This document shows positions 7,431 to 15,561 of a DNA stretch of 29,417 bases, one piece after another. A program made the position numbers and the translations under genes. Position 1 is the first letter of the stretch. Every line of letters begins with the position of its first letter. A model generated the notes under the pieces. That model had not been told where the DNA came from. It ran no database searches and worked only from the letters and a program-made list of their open reading frames with translations. Source of the stretch: Megamonas sp. UBA1796 (GTDB lineage: Bacteria; Bacillota; Negativicutes; Selenomonadales; Selenomonadaceae); the NCBI GenBank assembly GCA_002319795.1, contig DCFU01000022.1:1-29417 (forward strand). The letters run 5' to 3'.

Positions 7431-8134
7431 TTTTATCATTGGATACATCGACAATGGCATCAAGTGTGGCAATCGTTTCTGAAACGAGACTATTAGCTGA
7501 GTTAACCGTGCAGACACGACTTACGCATTCGGAAACCTTGCTGCCGCACATTGAGCAGGTACTCAAGTTGGCGGGAGTGAGCAAAGAAGAACTTGCCGGA
7601 ATTGCCGTAAGTATTGGGCCGGGTTCTTTCACGGGCCTGCGTATCGGTCTGGCAACGGCGAAAGGGATGGCCTATGCTTTGCATGTGCCAATCATAGGAT
7701 GCTCGACACTGGAGGCGCTGGCGTACCATTACCCTGTACCTGGTATTTACATAGCGGCTTTGCTTGATGCACAGAAGGGGAATGCTTATGCTGCGTTTTA
7801 TTGTTGGGAGAATGAAAAACTTAAAGTAAAAGAATCCGTCCGGATCTTATCGGTTGATGAAGTTTTAGAAGCCGCGTCACGGCTTGATGGTCCGGTGATA
7901 CTGTCGGGTGATATTGTGCAGAAGCAATTGGCTGATCGGCAAGTTTTGCCGCAGAATGTTCATCTCGCGTTGCCACATTTATGCATGCCTCGTGCAGCTA
8001 ATACAGGTATGCTTGGGATATCGCGTTTGAAACAAGGAGAAGCCGGCAATGTAATGGATATGGAACCGGTTTATATCCGGCGTTCTGAAGCAGAAGTGCT
8101 TTGGGAAGCGCGTCATAGGAAGGCAGATTTATGA
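7424..8134 (+). CDS. tsaB: tRNA t6A biosynthesis protein TsaB
   Basis: TsaB is the non-catalytic ASKHA-fold partner of TsaD. The 236-aa product begins LILSLDTSTMASSVAIV (phosphate-1 motif) and contains SIGPGSFTGLRIGLATAKG, the family hallmark. The start is TTG at 7424-7426, inside the last codons of tsaE, with AAGGAG about 11 bases upstream; no ATG is available before the conserved LSLDTS. The gene ends in an ATGA overlap with rimI. Confidence 0.93.
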   Translation: MLILSLDTSTMASSVAIVSETRLLAELTVQTRLTHSETLLPHIEQVLKLAGVSKEELAGIAVSIGPGSFTGLRIGLATAKGMAYALHVPIIGCSTLEALAYHYPVPGIYIAALLDAQKGNAYAAFYCWENEKLKVKESVRILSVDEVLEAASRLDGPVILSGDIVQKQLADRQVLPQNVHLALPHLCMPRAANTGMLGISRLKQGEAGNVMDMEPVYIRRSEAEVLWEARHRKADL

Positions 8135-8583
8135 TTCGTTTCCGCAGAATGAAACAGGAAGATGCTGCCGGAGTCGAGGTCGTTGAAAAGGCTTCTTTTG
8201 CGATACCTTGGTCCAGGCAATCTTTTTGGGAAGAAGTTGCAAATGATAAAACCTACTATTTGCTTGCTTTGGACAATGACAAAATAATTGGTTATGTGGG
8301 CGCATGGTTATTGCTCGATGAAGCACATATTACGAATGTTGCTATCATGCCGGAATATCGGGGCAGAGGAATCGGCACGCAAATGATGGTGGAATTCATA
8401 CGTATAGTAAAGGAAAGAGGCATTACAGCCATGACGCTGGAGGTGCGGCCGTCTAATAAGGTTGCGTTGGTATTGTATGATAGGCTTGGGTTCAAAAGTG
8501 TGGGACTGCGCAAGGGATATTATCAGGATAATGGCGAGTCAGCAATGATTATGTGGAATACAAAGCTTCAAATGAATGGATAA
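8131..8583 (+). CDS. rimI: Ribosomal protein S18-alanine N-acetyltransferase RimI
   Basis: This 150-aa GNAT acetyltransferase is expected to acetylate the N-terminal alanine of ribosomal protein S18. The acetyl-CoA loop is PEYRGRGIGTQMM, preceded by the TNVAI beta-strand and followed by LEVRPSNKVALVLYDRLGF, the RimI-typical segment. It overlaps tsaB by 4 bp (ATGA) and sits between tsaB and tsaD, a common Firmicute order. Some RimI enzymes accept other N-termini, so the precise substrate is inferred. Confidence 0.9.
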   Translation: MIRFRRMKQEDAAGVEVVEKASFAIPWSRQSFWEEVANDKTYYLLALDNDKIIGYVGAWLLLDEAHITNVAIMPEYRGRGIGTQMMVEFIRIVKERGITAMTLEVRPSNKVALVLYDRLGFKSVGLRKGYYQDNGESAMIMWNTKLQMNG

Positions 8584-8597
8584 ATGGGGGTCTCATA

Positions 8598-9629
8598 TTG
8601 AAGGACGAAAATTGTTTGACACTGGCTATTGAGTCCAGCTGTGATGAAACATCAGCAGCTGTTCTGCGGGGCGGCCGTGAGCTTTTATCAAATATCATTT
8701 CAACACAAATTCCGGTGCATCAGAAATTTGGTGGTGTTGTACCTGAGATTGCTTCAAGAAAACATATTGTAAATATTATGCCGGTTATTGATGAGGCTCT
8801 GCGTGAGGCTTCCGTGACGTTACAGGAAATCAATCAGATTGCTGTTACCTATGGGCCGGGGCTGGTAGGAGCTTTGCTGGTAGGCGTGTCTGCAGCGAAG
8901 GCACTGGCTTTTTCTTTAGGTGTGCCACTTGTGGGCGTGAATCATCTCGAAGGACATATTTTTGCGAATTTTTTAAGTTCACCGGAACTGAAGCCGCCTT
9001 TTATGGCGCTTGTCGTTTCTGGCGGGCATACATCTCTTGTTCATGTCAAGGGGTATAATCATTTTGCTCTCATGGGACAAACGCGTGATGATGCAGCTGG
9101 AGAAGCTTTTGATAAAATTGCGCGTGTTATGGGCTTGCCTTATCCTGGTGGTCCTCAAATCGACAAGCTGGCGAGAGAGGGAAATCCAGATGCTATTGAT
9201 TTTCCGCGAGCTTTGCAGGAAAAAGGCAATTATGAGTTTAGCTTCAGTGGCTTGAAATCAGCTGTATTGAATTATTTGAATAGCTCGGCACAAAAAGGAT
9301 GCCCGGTCCCTAAAGCTGACGTGGCAGCTTCTTTTCAAAAATCTGTCATTGAAGTTCTTGTTTCTAAGGCAATGGAGGCAGTCAAGGAAACAGGCATGGA
9401 TACCTTGGTCTTGGCTGGAGGTGTAGCGGCGAATAGTTCTTTAGAGCAACGATTGCTGGATGTAACTGCTTTGCATGGCTATAAATTTTATTACCCAAGC
9501 CGTGTGCTTTGCACGGATAATGCAGCGATGATTGCCTGTCGCGCGTTTTATCAATCCAGGGCGGGTTTTTATTCCAATTTGTATTTGAATGCTGTCCCTG
9601 GGCTTGCTTTGACGGATATAGAAAATTGA
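8598..9629 (+). CDS. tsaD: tRNA N6-threonylcarbamoyladenosine transferase TsaD
   Basis: TsaD transfers the threonylcarbamoyl group from TC-AMP to A37 of tRNA; it is the catalytic subunit of TsaBDE and binds a metal. It has TLAIESSCDETSAAVL at the N-terminus, the metal-binding HLEGH, SGGHTSLV, and the late DNAAMIA motif. I start it at TTG 8598, 14 bp after the rimI stop and behind GGGGG. This gives 343 aa, close to the family norm of about 340. An in-frame ATG at 8553 would force a 31-bp overlap with rimI and an atypical N-terminal tail. A terminator follows. Confidence 0.93.
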   Translation: MKDENCLTLAIESSCDETSAAVLRGGRELLSNIISTQIPVHQKFGGVVPEIASRKHIVNIMPVIDEALREASVTLQEINQIAVTYGPGLVGALLVGVSAAKALAFSLGVPLVGVNHLEGHIFANFLSSPELKPPFMALVVSGGHTSLVHVKGYNHFALMGQTRDDAAGEAFDKIARVMGLPYPGGPQIDKLAREGNPDAIDFPRALQEKGNYEFSFSGLKSAVLNYLNSSAQKGCPVPKADVAASFQKSVIEVLVSKAMEAVKETGMDTLVLAGGVAANSSLEQRLLDVTALHGYKFYYPSRVLCTDNAAMIACRAFYQSRAGFYSNLYLNAVPGLALTDIEN

Positions 9630-9646
9630 AGTTTCGAAACATCATT

Positions 9647-9717
9647 CAATGGAGAATGGATGCTATAAAGATCGTATGGCGAACGATTTTTTAGCATGTA
9701 TTCTCCATTGCTTTTTT
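9647..9717 (+). terminator. Long branched intrinsic terminator after tsaD
   Basis: The outer 11-bp stem CAATGGAGAAT/ATTCTCCATTG (9647-9657, 9700-9710) encloses two shorter inner stems (TGCTA/TAGCA and ATCGT/ACGAT). It is followed by six T. Confidence 0.8.
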
Positions 9718-9790
9718 GTATACAATATTTTTATGAAATTTCTTTAGGCAAAAAAGGAGTTTGCGGAGATAGGAGGAAAATAATAAGCTT

Positions 9791-11230
9791 ATGGGGGATG
9801 TGAATATGAGAAGCTGCGTAGAAAATTGCAGGAAATATTCTGTATTAACTGCCATGCAAGGAGAACTGCTAAAGCATATGAGTGTATGTTTTCCTTTTAT
9901 TGCTGATCTTACGCATGCACATGTAAGTGTATATGTAAAGTCAAATCAACGAGGAAAATTTTTAGTATTAACACATGAAAAACCTCATACAATTTTTAAT
10001 CCGGCAGATCTGGCAGTTGCGGGAAGTTTTGTAGCTGTTATAGAGGAACCGCTTGTCGACTATACGATGCGTACGGGGAAACCAATCAAGGGAAAAAGAG
10101 AGTGGATATGGGGCAGCAGCCTCGACATGTATACTTTTGCTATACATGATGGGCTGGATCCGATTGCTGTGGTAACTTTTGAAACAAATAGTGAAGAATT
10201 CAGTATAGAAGGCTATACACAACTACTGAAAACCGCTTGTGTTATTCTAGTCAATGCACGTAAAGCTTTGGATAAGGAGATGTACCGTCCGATGTCATCG
10301 AGTGACGGTCTGATCATTACGGATAAATATAATCGAATTGTGTTTGCCAATGTTGCTGCTGTACGTATTTATAAGGTTTTAGGTGTAGGAAATTTGATTG
10401 GGTGTCATCTTTTTGACCGTCAGCTTACTATGCATGTATCAAAAGAAAGTGTAGCTGTTAACCGGCCTTATGAAAAAGAACTTGAGGCTGGAGAATTAAT
10501 TCTTGTGCAGCGGAACATTCCAATTATTGAAGGCGGTAATCTGCAGCAACGTGTCGTCATTGTATCAGATATTACTGAAGTGCGCAAAAAGGACAAAGAA
10601 ATTCTCATTAAGTCTGCGGTTATACAGGAAATTCATCACCGTGTAAAGAATAATCTGCAAACCATAGCAAGTTTATTACGTTTACAATCTCGTCGTACAA
10701 AATCACAGGAGGTCAAAGAGGCTCTTAAGGAAAGTGTGAATCGAATTCTGAGCATATCAGTCGTACACGAATTTTTATCACAACAAGATGCAGAACGTAT
10801 TGATGTTGTTGAGGTGACACGTAATATTTTAAAGCTTGTGGCTCAAAATATGCTGGATTCTGAATTCGAGCTTGAGACTCGTTTTACGGGACCAACCATT
10901 ATTTTACCATCAGAACAAGCGAGCAATTTAGCTCTTATTGTCAATGAACTTATATTAAATTCCATTGAGCATGCGTTTGAAAACCAAAAAAAAGGCCTGA
11001 TTGGTTTGGATATCAAAAAGACACAGCAGGAATATGTCCTGGATCTTTATGATAATGGTTCTGGCTTGCCCGATAATTTTGATATCAGTAAGACAAAATC
11101 ATTGGGACTGCAAATAGTTCGTACACTTATTGAAGATGATATGGGCGGGAATTTTCAATTGATTAATCAAGCTGGTACACATGCCTGGATCACCATTCCG
11201 CGAAAAACAGAGGGGGACGTTGAATCATGA
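9791..11230 (+). CDS. Cytosolic sensor histidine kinase, HisKA_2 family (PdtaS/EutW-like)
   Basis: This 479-aa soluble kinase has no membrane segment. Its order is an N-terminal GAF-like H_kinase_N domain (about 10-160), a PAS domain (about 165-265), the HisKA_2 phospho-acceptor helix EIHHRVKNNLQTIASLLRLQ (H282/H283), then HATPase_c with N-box VNELILNSIEHAFE and G-box DNGSGLPDN. This is the layout of Mycobacterium PdtaS and Enterococcus EutW. The ATG at 9791 has a perfect AGGAGG but a 14-nt spacer; an in-frame ATG at 9806 behind GGGGGA is an alternative, 5 residues shorter. The stop overlaps the ANTAR regulator gene by 4 bp, so that gene is its partner. The input signal is unknown. Confidence 0.88.
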   Translation: MGDVNMRSCVENCRKYSVLTAMQGELLKHMSVCFPFIADLTHAHVSVYVKSNQRGKFLVLTHEKPHTIFNPADLAVAGSFVAVIEEPLVDYTMRTGKPIKGKREWIWGSSLDMYTFAIHDGLDPIAVVTFETNSEEFSIEGYTQLLKTACVILVNARKALDKEMYRPMSSSDGLIITDKYNRIVFANVAAVRIYKVLGVGNLIGCHLFDRQLTMHVSKESVAVNRPYEKELEAGELILVQRNIPIIEGGNLQQRVVIVSDITEVRKKDKEILIKSAVIQEIHHRVKNNLQTIASLLRLQSRRTKSQEVKEALKESVNRILSISVVHEFLSQQDAERIDVVEVTRNILKLVAQNMLDSEFELETRFTGPTIILPSEQASNLALIVNELILNSIEHAFENQKKGLIGLDIKKTQQEYVLDLYDNGSGLPDNFDISKTKSLGLQIVRTLIEDDMGGNFQLINQAGTHAWITIPRKTEGDVES

Positions 11231-11811
11231 AATCGTTGAAAATTGTCATTGCAGATAATGAATCTATTATCCGTATGGATTTGAGGGAAATACTTGAGGA
11301 AGCGGGACATGAGGTTGTTGGCGAAGCCATAGATGGATACCATGCAGTTGAGCTTGCGAGGAAGTACCATCCGGACCTTGTCATTTTGGACATTAAAATG
11401 CCGGAAATGGATGGTATTGCGGCTTCAAAAATCATATCAGATGAAAAAATTGCACCTGTTCTGCTGCTTACAGCTTTCAGCCAGCAGGAGATTGTGGACA
11501 GGGCTAAGGAGTCAGGCGTATTGGCTTATCTGGTTAAGCCAGTAAAAGAAAGCAATCTCTTTCCTGCCATGGAAATTGCGTTGTCCCGTTTCCAGGAAAT
11601 GCAGCAATTGGAAAATGAATTAGATAAGGTAAAAAACTCGCTTGAAATGCGCAAAACATTAGACCGGGCAAAGGGAATTCTAATGGATGCATATAATTTG
11701 TCTGAATCGGATGCATATCGGCGTATACAGCAATATAGTATGGCAAAACGAAAAACAATCAAAGAAGTGGCAGAGTCGCTTATACGCGCTGCTTTAAAAA
11801 ATAAAGATTGA
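11227..11811 (+). CDS. ANTAR-domain response regulator (PdtaR/EutV-like)
   Basis: This 194-aa response regulator has a receiver domain (1-120) with acidic ADNE near the start, phospho-acceptor D55 in LVILDIKMPEMDG, and the conserved LVKP lysine. A short coiled coil follows, then an ANTAR domain (about 135-190: KTLDRAKGILMDAYNLSESDAYRRIQ). ANTAR proteins bind tandem hexaloop hairpins in nascent RNA and prevent terminator formation. The gene overlaps the kinase gene (ATGA). No target gene is adjacent: the next gene is CIRCE-controlled groES, so its targets must lie elsewhere. Confidence 0.92.
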   Translation: MKSLKIVIADNESIIRMDLREILEEAGHEVVGEAIDGYHAVELARKYHPDLVILDIKMPEMDGIAASKIISDEKIAPVLLLTAFSQQEIVDRAKESGVLAYLVKPVKESNLFPAMEIALSRFQEMQQLENELDKVKNSLEMRKTLDRAKGILMDAYNLSESDAYRRIQQYSMAKRKTIKEVAESLIRAALKNKD

Positions 11812-11826
11812 TGAATAAAAAAGTAG

Positions 11827-11860
11827 CGGATGACAAGTCAAGAGACTGCCATCCGTTTTT
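11827..11860 (+). terminator. Intrinsic terminator after the ANTAR regulator
   Basis: The outer stem CGGATG/CATCCG and the inner stem AGTC/GACT with loop AAGA are followed by five T. It begins 15 bp after the stop codon. Confidence 0.75.
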
Positions 11861-11912
11861 ACCATGAATAAAAAATAAAAGTTTGTTTTTTTGACTTTTT
11901 TTCGAAAAACAC

Positions 11913-11941
11913 TTGATTTTTTCCCGAAAAGTCTATATTAT
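11913..11941 (+). promoter_or_regulatory. groESL promoter
   Basis: TTGATT (11913-11918), a 17-bp spacer and TATTAT (11936-11941) lie directly upstream of the CIRCE operator. Repressor bound at CIRCE would therefore cover the transcription start. A TTTGACT heptad sits at 11890-11896. Confidence 0.65.
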
Positions 11942-11952
11942 AAGAAATGTAG

Positions 11953-11979
11953 TTAGCACTCATCTTGATTGAGTGCTAA
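11953..11979 (+). promoter_or_regulatory. CIRCE operator (HrcA binding site)
   Basis: A perfect CIRCE is present: TTAGCACTC (11953-11961), a 9-bp spacer, and GAGTGCTAA (11971-11979). It matches the consensus at every arm position and shows heat-shock repression of groESL by HrcA. The hrcA gene itself is not in the window. Confidence 0.97.
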
Positions 11980-12013
11980 CAAACAGATTTACATATACAG
12001 GAGGAAGATAAAT

Positions 12014-12298
12014 ATGATTAAGCCATTGGGCGACAGAGTTGTCATTGAGGTTTCAGAAGGCGATGCAAAGACTGCAAGCGGTATTGTATTACCGGATACA
12101 GCTAAGGAAAAGCCACAGAAGGGTAAAGTTGTTGCTGTAGGCGCTGGTAAAGTTCTTGAGAATGGACAAATGGCTCCGATGGAAGTCAAAGCCGGCGACA
12201 ACATTATTTTCTCCAAGTATTCCGGGACAGAAGTAAAAGTTGATGGCAAAGACTATTTGATTGTTCGCCAGAGTGATATTCTCGCTGTTGCTGAATGA
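12014..12298 (+). CDS. groES: Co-chaperonin GroES
   Basis: This 94-aa GroES caps the GroEL ring. It begins MIKPLGDRVVIEV and has the mobile-loop region around SEGDAKTASGIVLPDTAKEKP with the IVL tripeptide that docks on GroEL. I start it at ATG 12014, nine bases after AGGAGG (11999-12004). An earlier in-frame start would lie within the CIRCE arm and add an unrelated tail. It is the first gene of the CIRCE-controlled groES-groEL operon. Confidence 0.97.
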   Translation: MIKPLGDRVVIEVSEGDAKTASGIVLPDTAKEKPQKGKVVAVGAGKVLENGQMAPMEVKAGDNIIFSKYSGTEVKVDGKDYLIVRQSDILAVAE

Positions 12299-12342
12299 TT
12301 TATGTGAACATAAGATAATTTATAATTGGAGGCTTTTAAAAA

Positions 12343-13980
12343 ATGGCAAAACAGATTTTGTTTGATGAAGAAGCACGCCGTGCATTAGGTAAAGGCGTTG
12401 ATGCATTAGCAAATGCAGTAAAGGTTACACTTGGACCAAAAGGCAGAAATGTTGTTCTTGATAAGAAATTTGGTGCTCCTACAATTACAAATGATGGTGT
12501 TACGATTGCTCGTGATATTGAACTTGAGGATCCGTTTGAAAACATGGGTGCACAGCTTGTAAAGGAAGTTGCTACGAAAACGAATGATATCGCCGGTGAT
12601 GGTACGACAACGGCCACGCTGCTGGCACAGGCTATGATTCATGAGGGCATGCGTAATGTTGCGGCTGGTGCGAACCCGATGATTTTGAAGAAGGGGATCG
12701 AAGCAGCTGTTAAGGCCCTTGTTGAGGAAATTAAGACGAAGTCCAAAAAAGTTGAAGGCAAGGCTGCTATTGCGCAGGTTGCGGCAATTTCTTCTTCGGA
12801 TGAAGAGACTGGCGAACTCATTGCAGATGCTATGGAGAAGGTCGGTAAAGATGGCGTAATTACCGTTGAGGAATCCAAGAGCATGAACACAGATCTTAAG
12901 GTTGTCGAGGGCATGCAGTTTGATCGTGGTTTTATTTCCCCGTATATGGTAACGGATACGGATAAAATGGAAGCAGTACTGAATGATCCGTATATTCTTA
13001 TTACAGATCGTAAGATTTCTGCCATTGCGGATATCCTGCCAATCTTGGAGCAAGTTGTAAAGCAGGGTAAAGAACTGATGATTCTTTCTGAAGATCTGGA
13101 TGGAGAGGCTTTGGCGACTATCGTAGTCAATAAGCTCCGTGGTACATTCAAGGCTTTGGCTGTTAAAGCACCTGGTTTCGGCGATCGTCGTAAGGCTATG
13201 CTGGAAGACATTGCTGTTCTTACAGGCGGTCAGGTTATTACGGAAGAGCTCGGACGTAAGCTTGACAGTGTTACGATTGAAGACCTCGGCCATGCTCGTC
13301 AGGTTCGTGCTTCGAAAGAGAATACGACGATTGTTGATGGTGCTGGCGATAAGGCACAGATTTCTGCTCGTGTTGAGCAAATCAAGAAGCAGATTGCAGA
13401 AACAACTTCTGATTTTGATAAAGAGAAGCTCCAGGAGCGTCTTGCAAAACTCGCAGGCGGCGTAGCTGTCATTGAGATCGGTGCTGCAACGGAAGTTGAA
13501 TTGAAAGATAAGAAGCTTCGTATCGAAGATGCACTCAACGCAACACGTGCTGCTGTAGAAGAAGGTATTGTAGCAGGCGGCGGTACGACCTTCATTGATA
13601 TTTTGCCGTGTCTTGATAAGCTTTCAGCAGAAGGCGATGTACAGACTGGCATTAATATTGTAAAACGTGCAATTGAGGAACCAGTTCGCCAGATTGCTAA
13701 TAATGCAGGTCTGGAAGGCTCTGTAGTTGTAGAAAAAGTTAAACATGCAGGTGTAGGCATTGGTTTCAATGCTCTGAGCGGTGAATATATTGATATGATT
13801 GGTGCAGGCATTGTTGATCCGGCTAAGGTTACGCGTTCTGCTCTGCAGAATGCAGCCAGCATTGCAGCTATGGTACTTACAACTGAGACTTTGGTTGCTG
13901 ACAAGCCGGAAAAGGCGGATGCATCCGCTGCAGGCGCACCGGGAATGGGCGGCGGCATGGGCATGCCGGGCATGATGTAA
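12343..13980 (+). CDS. groEL: Chaperonin GroEL
   Basis: This 545-aa chaperonin is of normal length. It shows the nucleotide site GDGTTTATLLAQ, the equatorial TLGPKGRNVVLDK and the C-terminal flexible GGM-type tail (GMGGGMGMPGMM). The ATG follows TTGGAGG. It lies 44 bp after groES and is followed by a terminator at 14095. It assists folding of cytosolic proteins with GroES and ATP. Confidence 0.98.
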   Translation: MAKQILFDEEARRALGKGVDALANAVKVTLGPKGRNVVLDKKFGAPTITNDGVTIARDIELEDPFENMGAQLVKEVATKTNDIAGDGTTTATLLAQAMIHEGMRNVAAGANPMILKKGIEAAVKALVEEIKTKSKKVEGKAAIAQVAAISSSDEETGELIADAMEKVGKDGVITVEESKSMNTDLKVVEGMQFDRGFISPYMVTDTDKMEAVLNDPYILITDRKISAIADILPILEQVVKQGKELMILSEDLDGEALATIVVNKLRGTFKALAVKAPGFGDRRKAMLEDIAVLTGGQVITEELGRKLDSVTIEDLGHARQVRASKENTTIVDGAGDKAQISARVEQIKKQIAETTSDFDKEKLQERLAKLAGGVAVIEIGAATEVELKDKKLRIEDALNATRAAVEEGIVAGGGTTFIDILPCLDKLSAEGDVQTGINIVKRAIEEPVRQIANNAGLEGSVVVEKVKHAGVGIGFNALSGEYIDMIGAGIVDPAKVTRSALQNAASIAAMVLTTETLVADKPEKADASAAGAPGMGGGMGMPGMM

Positions 13981-14020
13981 TAAACACTTAAGGGTTCCGT
14001 GTTTATGCGGGGTGCGTTAT

Positions 14021-14057
14021 AAAAATCTTGTCATGAAAAAATTGTACAAAGATTTTT
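14021..14057 (+). other. A/T-rich inverted repeat downstream of groEL
   Basis: AAAAATCTT at 14021-14029 and AAGATTTTT at 14049-14057 are inverted copies around a 19-nt loop. It could be a weak first terminator or an mRNA 3' stabiliser before the GC-richer terminator. Confidence 0.4.
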
Positions 14058-14094
14058 AGTCCGGATTTTTGTTTGGGATGATTACTGGAAGTAT

Positions 14095-14131
14095 AAAAGG
14101 CTGGGGATTTTATTAGTCCTCGGCCTTTTTA
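14095..14131 (+). terminator. Intrinsic terminator of groESL
   Basis: A 12-bp stem AAAGGCTGGGGA/TCCTCGGCCTTT (two G-U pairs) with a 9-nt loop is followed by a T-run. Confidence 0.85.
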
Positions 14132-14262
14132 TTTGTCATGAAATGTTTTTAGAGCAAAATTTTTTTTGACGAAGTTGGTATTTTTTTCGGTAATATGTAA
14201 ATATCCTTATCCGTGCAATTGTCTAAGGTTTTTAGTTTCAGGATGCTGAGGAGGTATCAATA

Positions 14263-15132
14263 GTGTATAAGGCATTGGTTCTACTATATTTCATCTGGGG
14301 ATTTAATTGGGTTATAATGAAAGAGGCCAATCAGTTCTTTCCACCAGTAGTGTTTGTAACATATCGTTTTGCCTTGGGTGCTATAGTTTTGCTTCTTGTA
14401 AATCTTTGGTTGAAGTGTTCTATACCACCGCGACAATATTGGAAATGGATTACGATAAGTGGTGTCTTGCAAATTGCCGCCAATAATGTTGCTGCTCAAA
14501 TTGGTATGCAGTCTTTAGGTGCAGGCTTTGTAGCAATTCTGAATTATAGCATGCCACTTTGGGTAGCTTTATTAGCGCATTTCTTTTTAAATGAAAAATT
14601 AACGAAACATAGGATTTTTGGTATTATCTTAAGCATGACTGGATTGTTTGTATTATTGCAGGTTGATACCTATGGCAGTGTTCCTGCCATTCTGCTTACG
14701 CTGGCAGGAGCATTTGCCTGGGCAGTCTCCGGGATTATTATTAAGGCAAAGCTGCAGGGCTGCAATATGCTACAATATACCACATGGCAAATGGTAATGG
14801 GAGAAATATTTCTTTTGATATATACAGGAACCGCTGCCCAAAATGATGTGCAGTGGACCTGGGCTGCAGTGGGATGCCTGCTATATAATGGGATACTTGC
14901 TTCGGCAGTTGCTTTTTTTCTATGGAGTTATATTTTGTCGCATATGGAGGTGGGAAAAGCTTCTATTTCATTATTGGCAGTTCCTGTTATCGGTGTATTT
15001 GCCGGGATGGTCTTTCTGGATGAAACGCTTCATTGGAATACAGCTGTGGGTATGCTGTTGATTTTGGCGGGAATTGCTATTGTTGTAATGCAAAAAGCAA
15101 CTGACCACAAGAAATGCACCGTAATGCGGTAA
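14263..15132 (+). CDS. EamA/DMT-family transporter
   Basis: This 289-aa membrane protein has ten predicted helices arranged as two EamA repeats (about 5-135 and 150-280). The first repeat begins LYFIWGFNWVIMKEA, the typical DMT entry motif, and the second contains AGAFAWAVSGIIIKAKLQG. DMT proteins of this size usually export amino acids or metabolites; the substrate here cannot be assigned. The start is GTG 14263, eight bases after GAGGAGGT. The gene appears monocistronic, between the groESL terminator and the long dctA leader. A TTGACG/TAATAT pair at 14166-14196 has a 19-bp spacer and is only a weak promoter candidate. Confidence 0.85.
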   Translation: MYKALVLLYFIWGFNWVIMKEANQFFPPVVFVTYRFALGAIVLLLVNLWLKCSIPPRQYWKWITISGVLQIAANNVAAQIGMQSLGAGFVAILNYSMPLWVALLAHFFLNEKLTKHRIFGIILSMTGLFVLLQVDTYGSVPAILLTLAGAFAWAVSGIIIKAKLQGCNMLQYTTWQMVMGEIFLLIYTGTAAQNDVQWTWAAVGCLLYNGILASAVAFFLWSYILSHMEVGKASISLLAVPVIGVFAGMVFLDETLHWNTAVGMLLILAGIAIVVMQKATDHKKCTVMR

Positions 15133-15318
15133 CGTACCAGCAATAAGGAAATACGGATGTATGCATGCTGCCTTCTTGACAGATATTTTCCTCAGGGTTT
15201 GTTTCCTGGTAAGCTGAAACACTTTCGCAGGTTCACCGCATTTGAGTTTTCTTAGGTATATACATGATAATATTTGCAGAATGCCAAAGGGGCTTTTCTT
15301 GGTATGGTCTGTAGGACA

Positions 15319-15349
15319 GCCTGTGTGAATTCTTAAACTTCACACAGGC
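15319..15349 (+). promoter_or_regulatory. 11-bp inverted repeat (operator or hairpin)
   Basis: GCCTGTGTGAA (15319-15329) is mirrored exactly by TTCACACAGGC (15339-15349), with a 9-nt loop. There is no T-run after it, so it is not a typical intrinsic terminator. A regulator site, or the EamA transcript end, is possible. Confidence 0.5.
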
Positions 15350-15462
15350 GATGTGTCGTTCCTAAATTCATTCAATAAAAAACAGAAAAATCACATTTTT
15401 TCGTAAAGATAGTATTTTTATTATGGGTAGATTTTTTTTGGAGGTTGTCGTATAATAACATA

Positions 15463-15519
15463 AATGAATTAATACAATAACTTAAAAGAATTGATGCATA
15501 AGTTTGACATTAATTCATT
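15463..15519 (+). promoter_or_regulatory. Separated inverted repeat before dctA
   Basis: AATGAATTAAT (15463-15473) and ATTAATTCATT (15509-15519) are perfect inverted copies 35 bp apart. The right arm overlaps a TTGACA at 15504-15509, and a TATAAT lies just before the left arm (15451-15456). The geometry suits a repressor or activator bound at two half-sites around the promoter. Confidence 0.45.
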
Positions 15520-15561
15520 GGAATTATAAATTTTATATGATCAAAAAGGAGGGCATGTGAT

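Larger units (their letters stand above)
15133..15561 (+). other. 429-bp gene-free leader region upstream of dctA
   Basis: I find no open reading frame of note here. The region holds an 11-bp hairpin repeat at 15319-15349, a TATAAT at 15451-15456, an 11-bp inverted repeat around 15463-15519, and a TTGACA at 15504-15509. The density of dyad signals suggests transcriptional control of dctA, or an RNA leader. Confidence 0.5.

Noticed and set aside
12406..13380. Minus-strand open frame of 324 codons opposite groEL
   Set aside because: It is a shadow of groEL coding bias, with no domain and no ribosome site.
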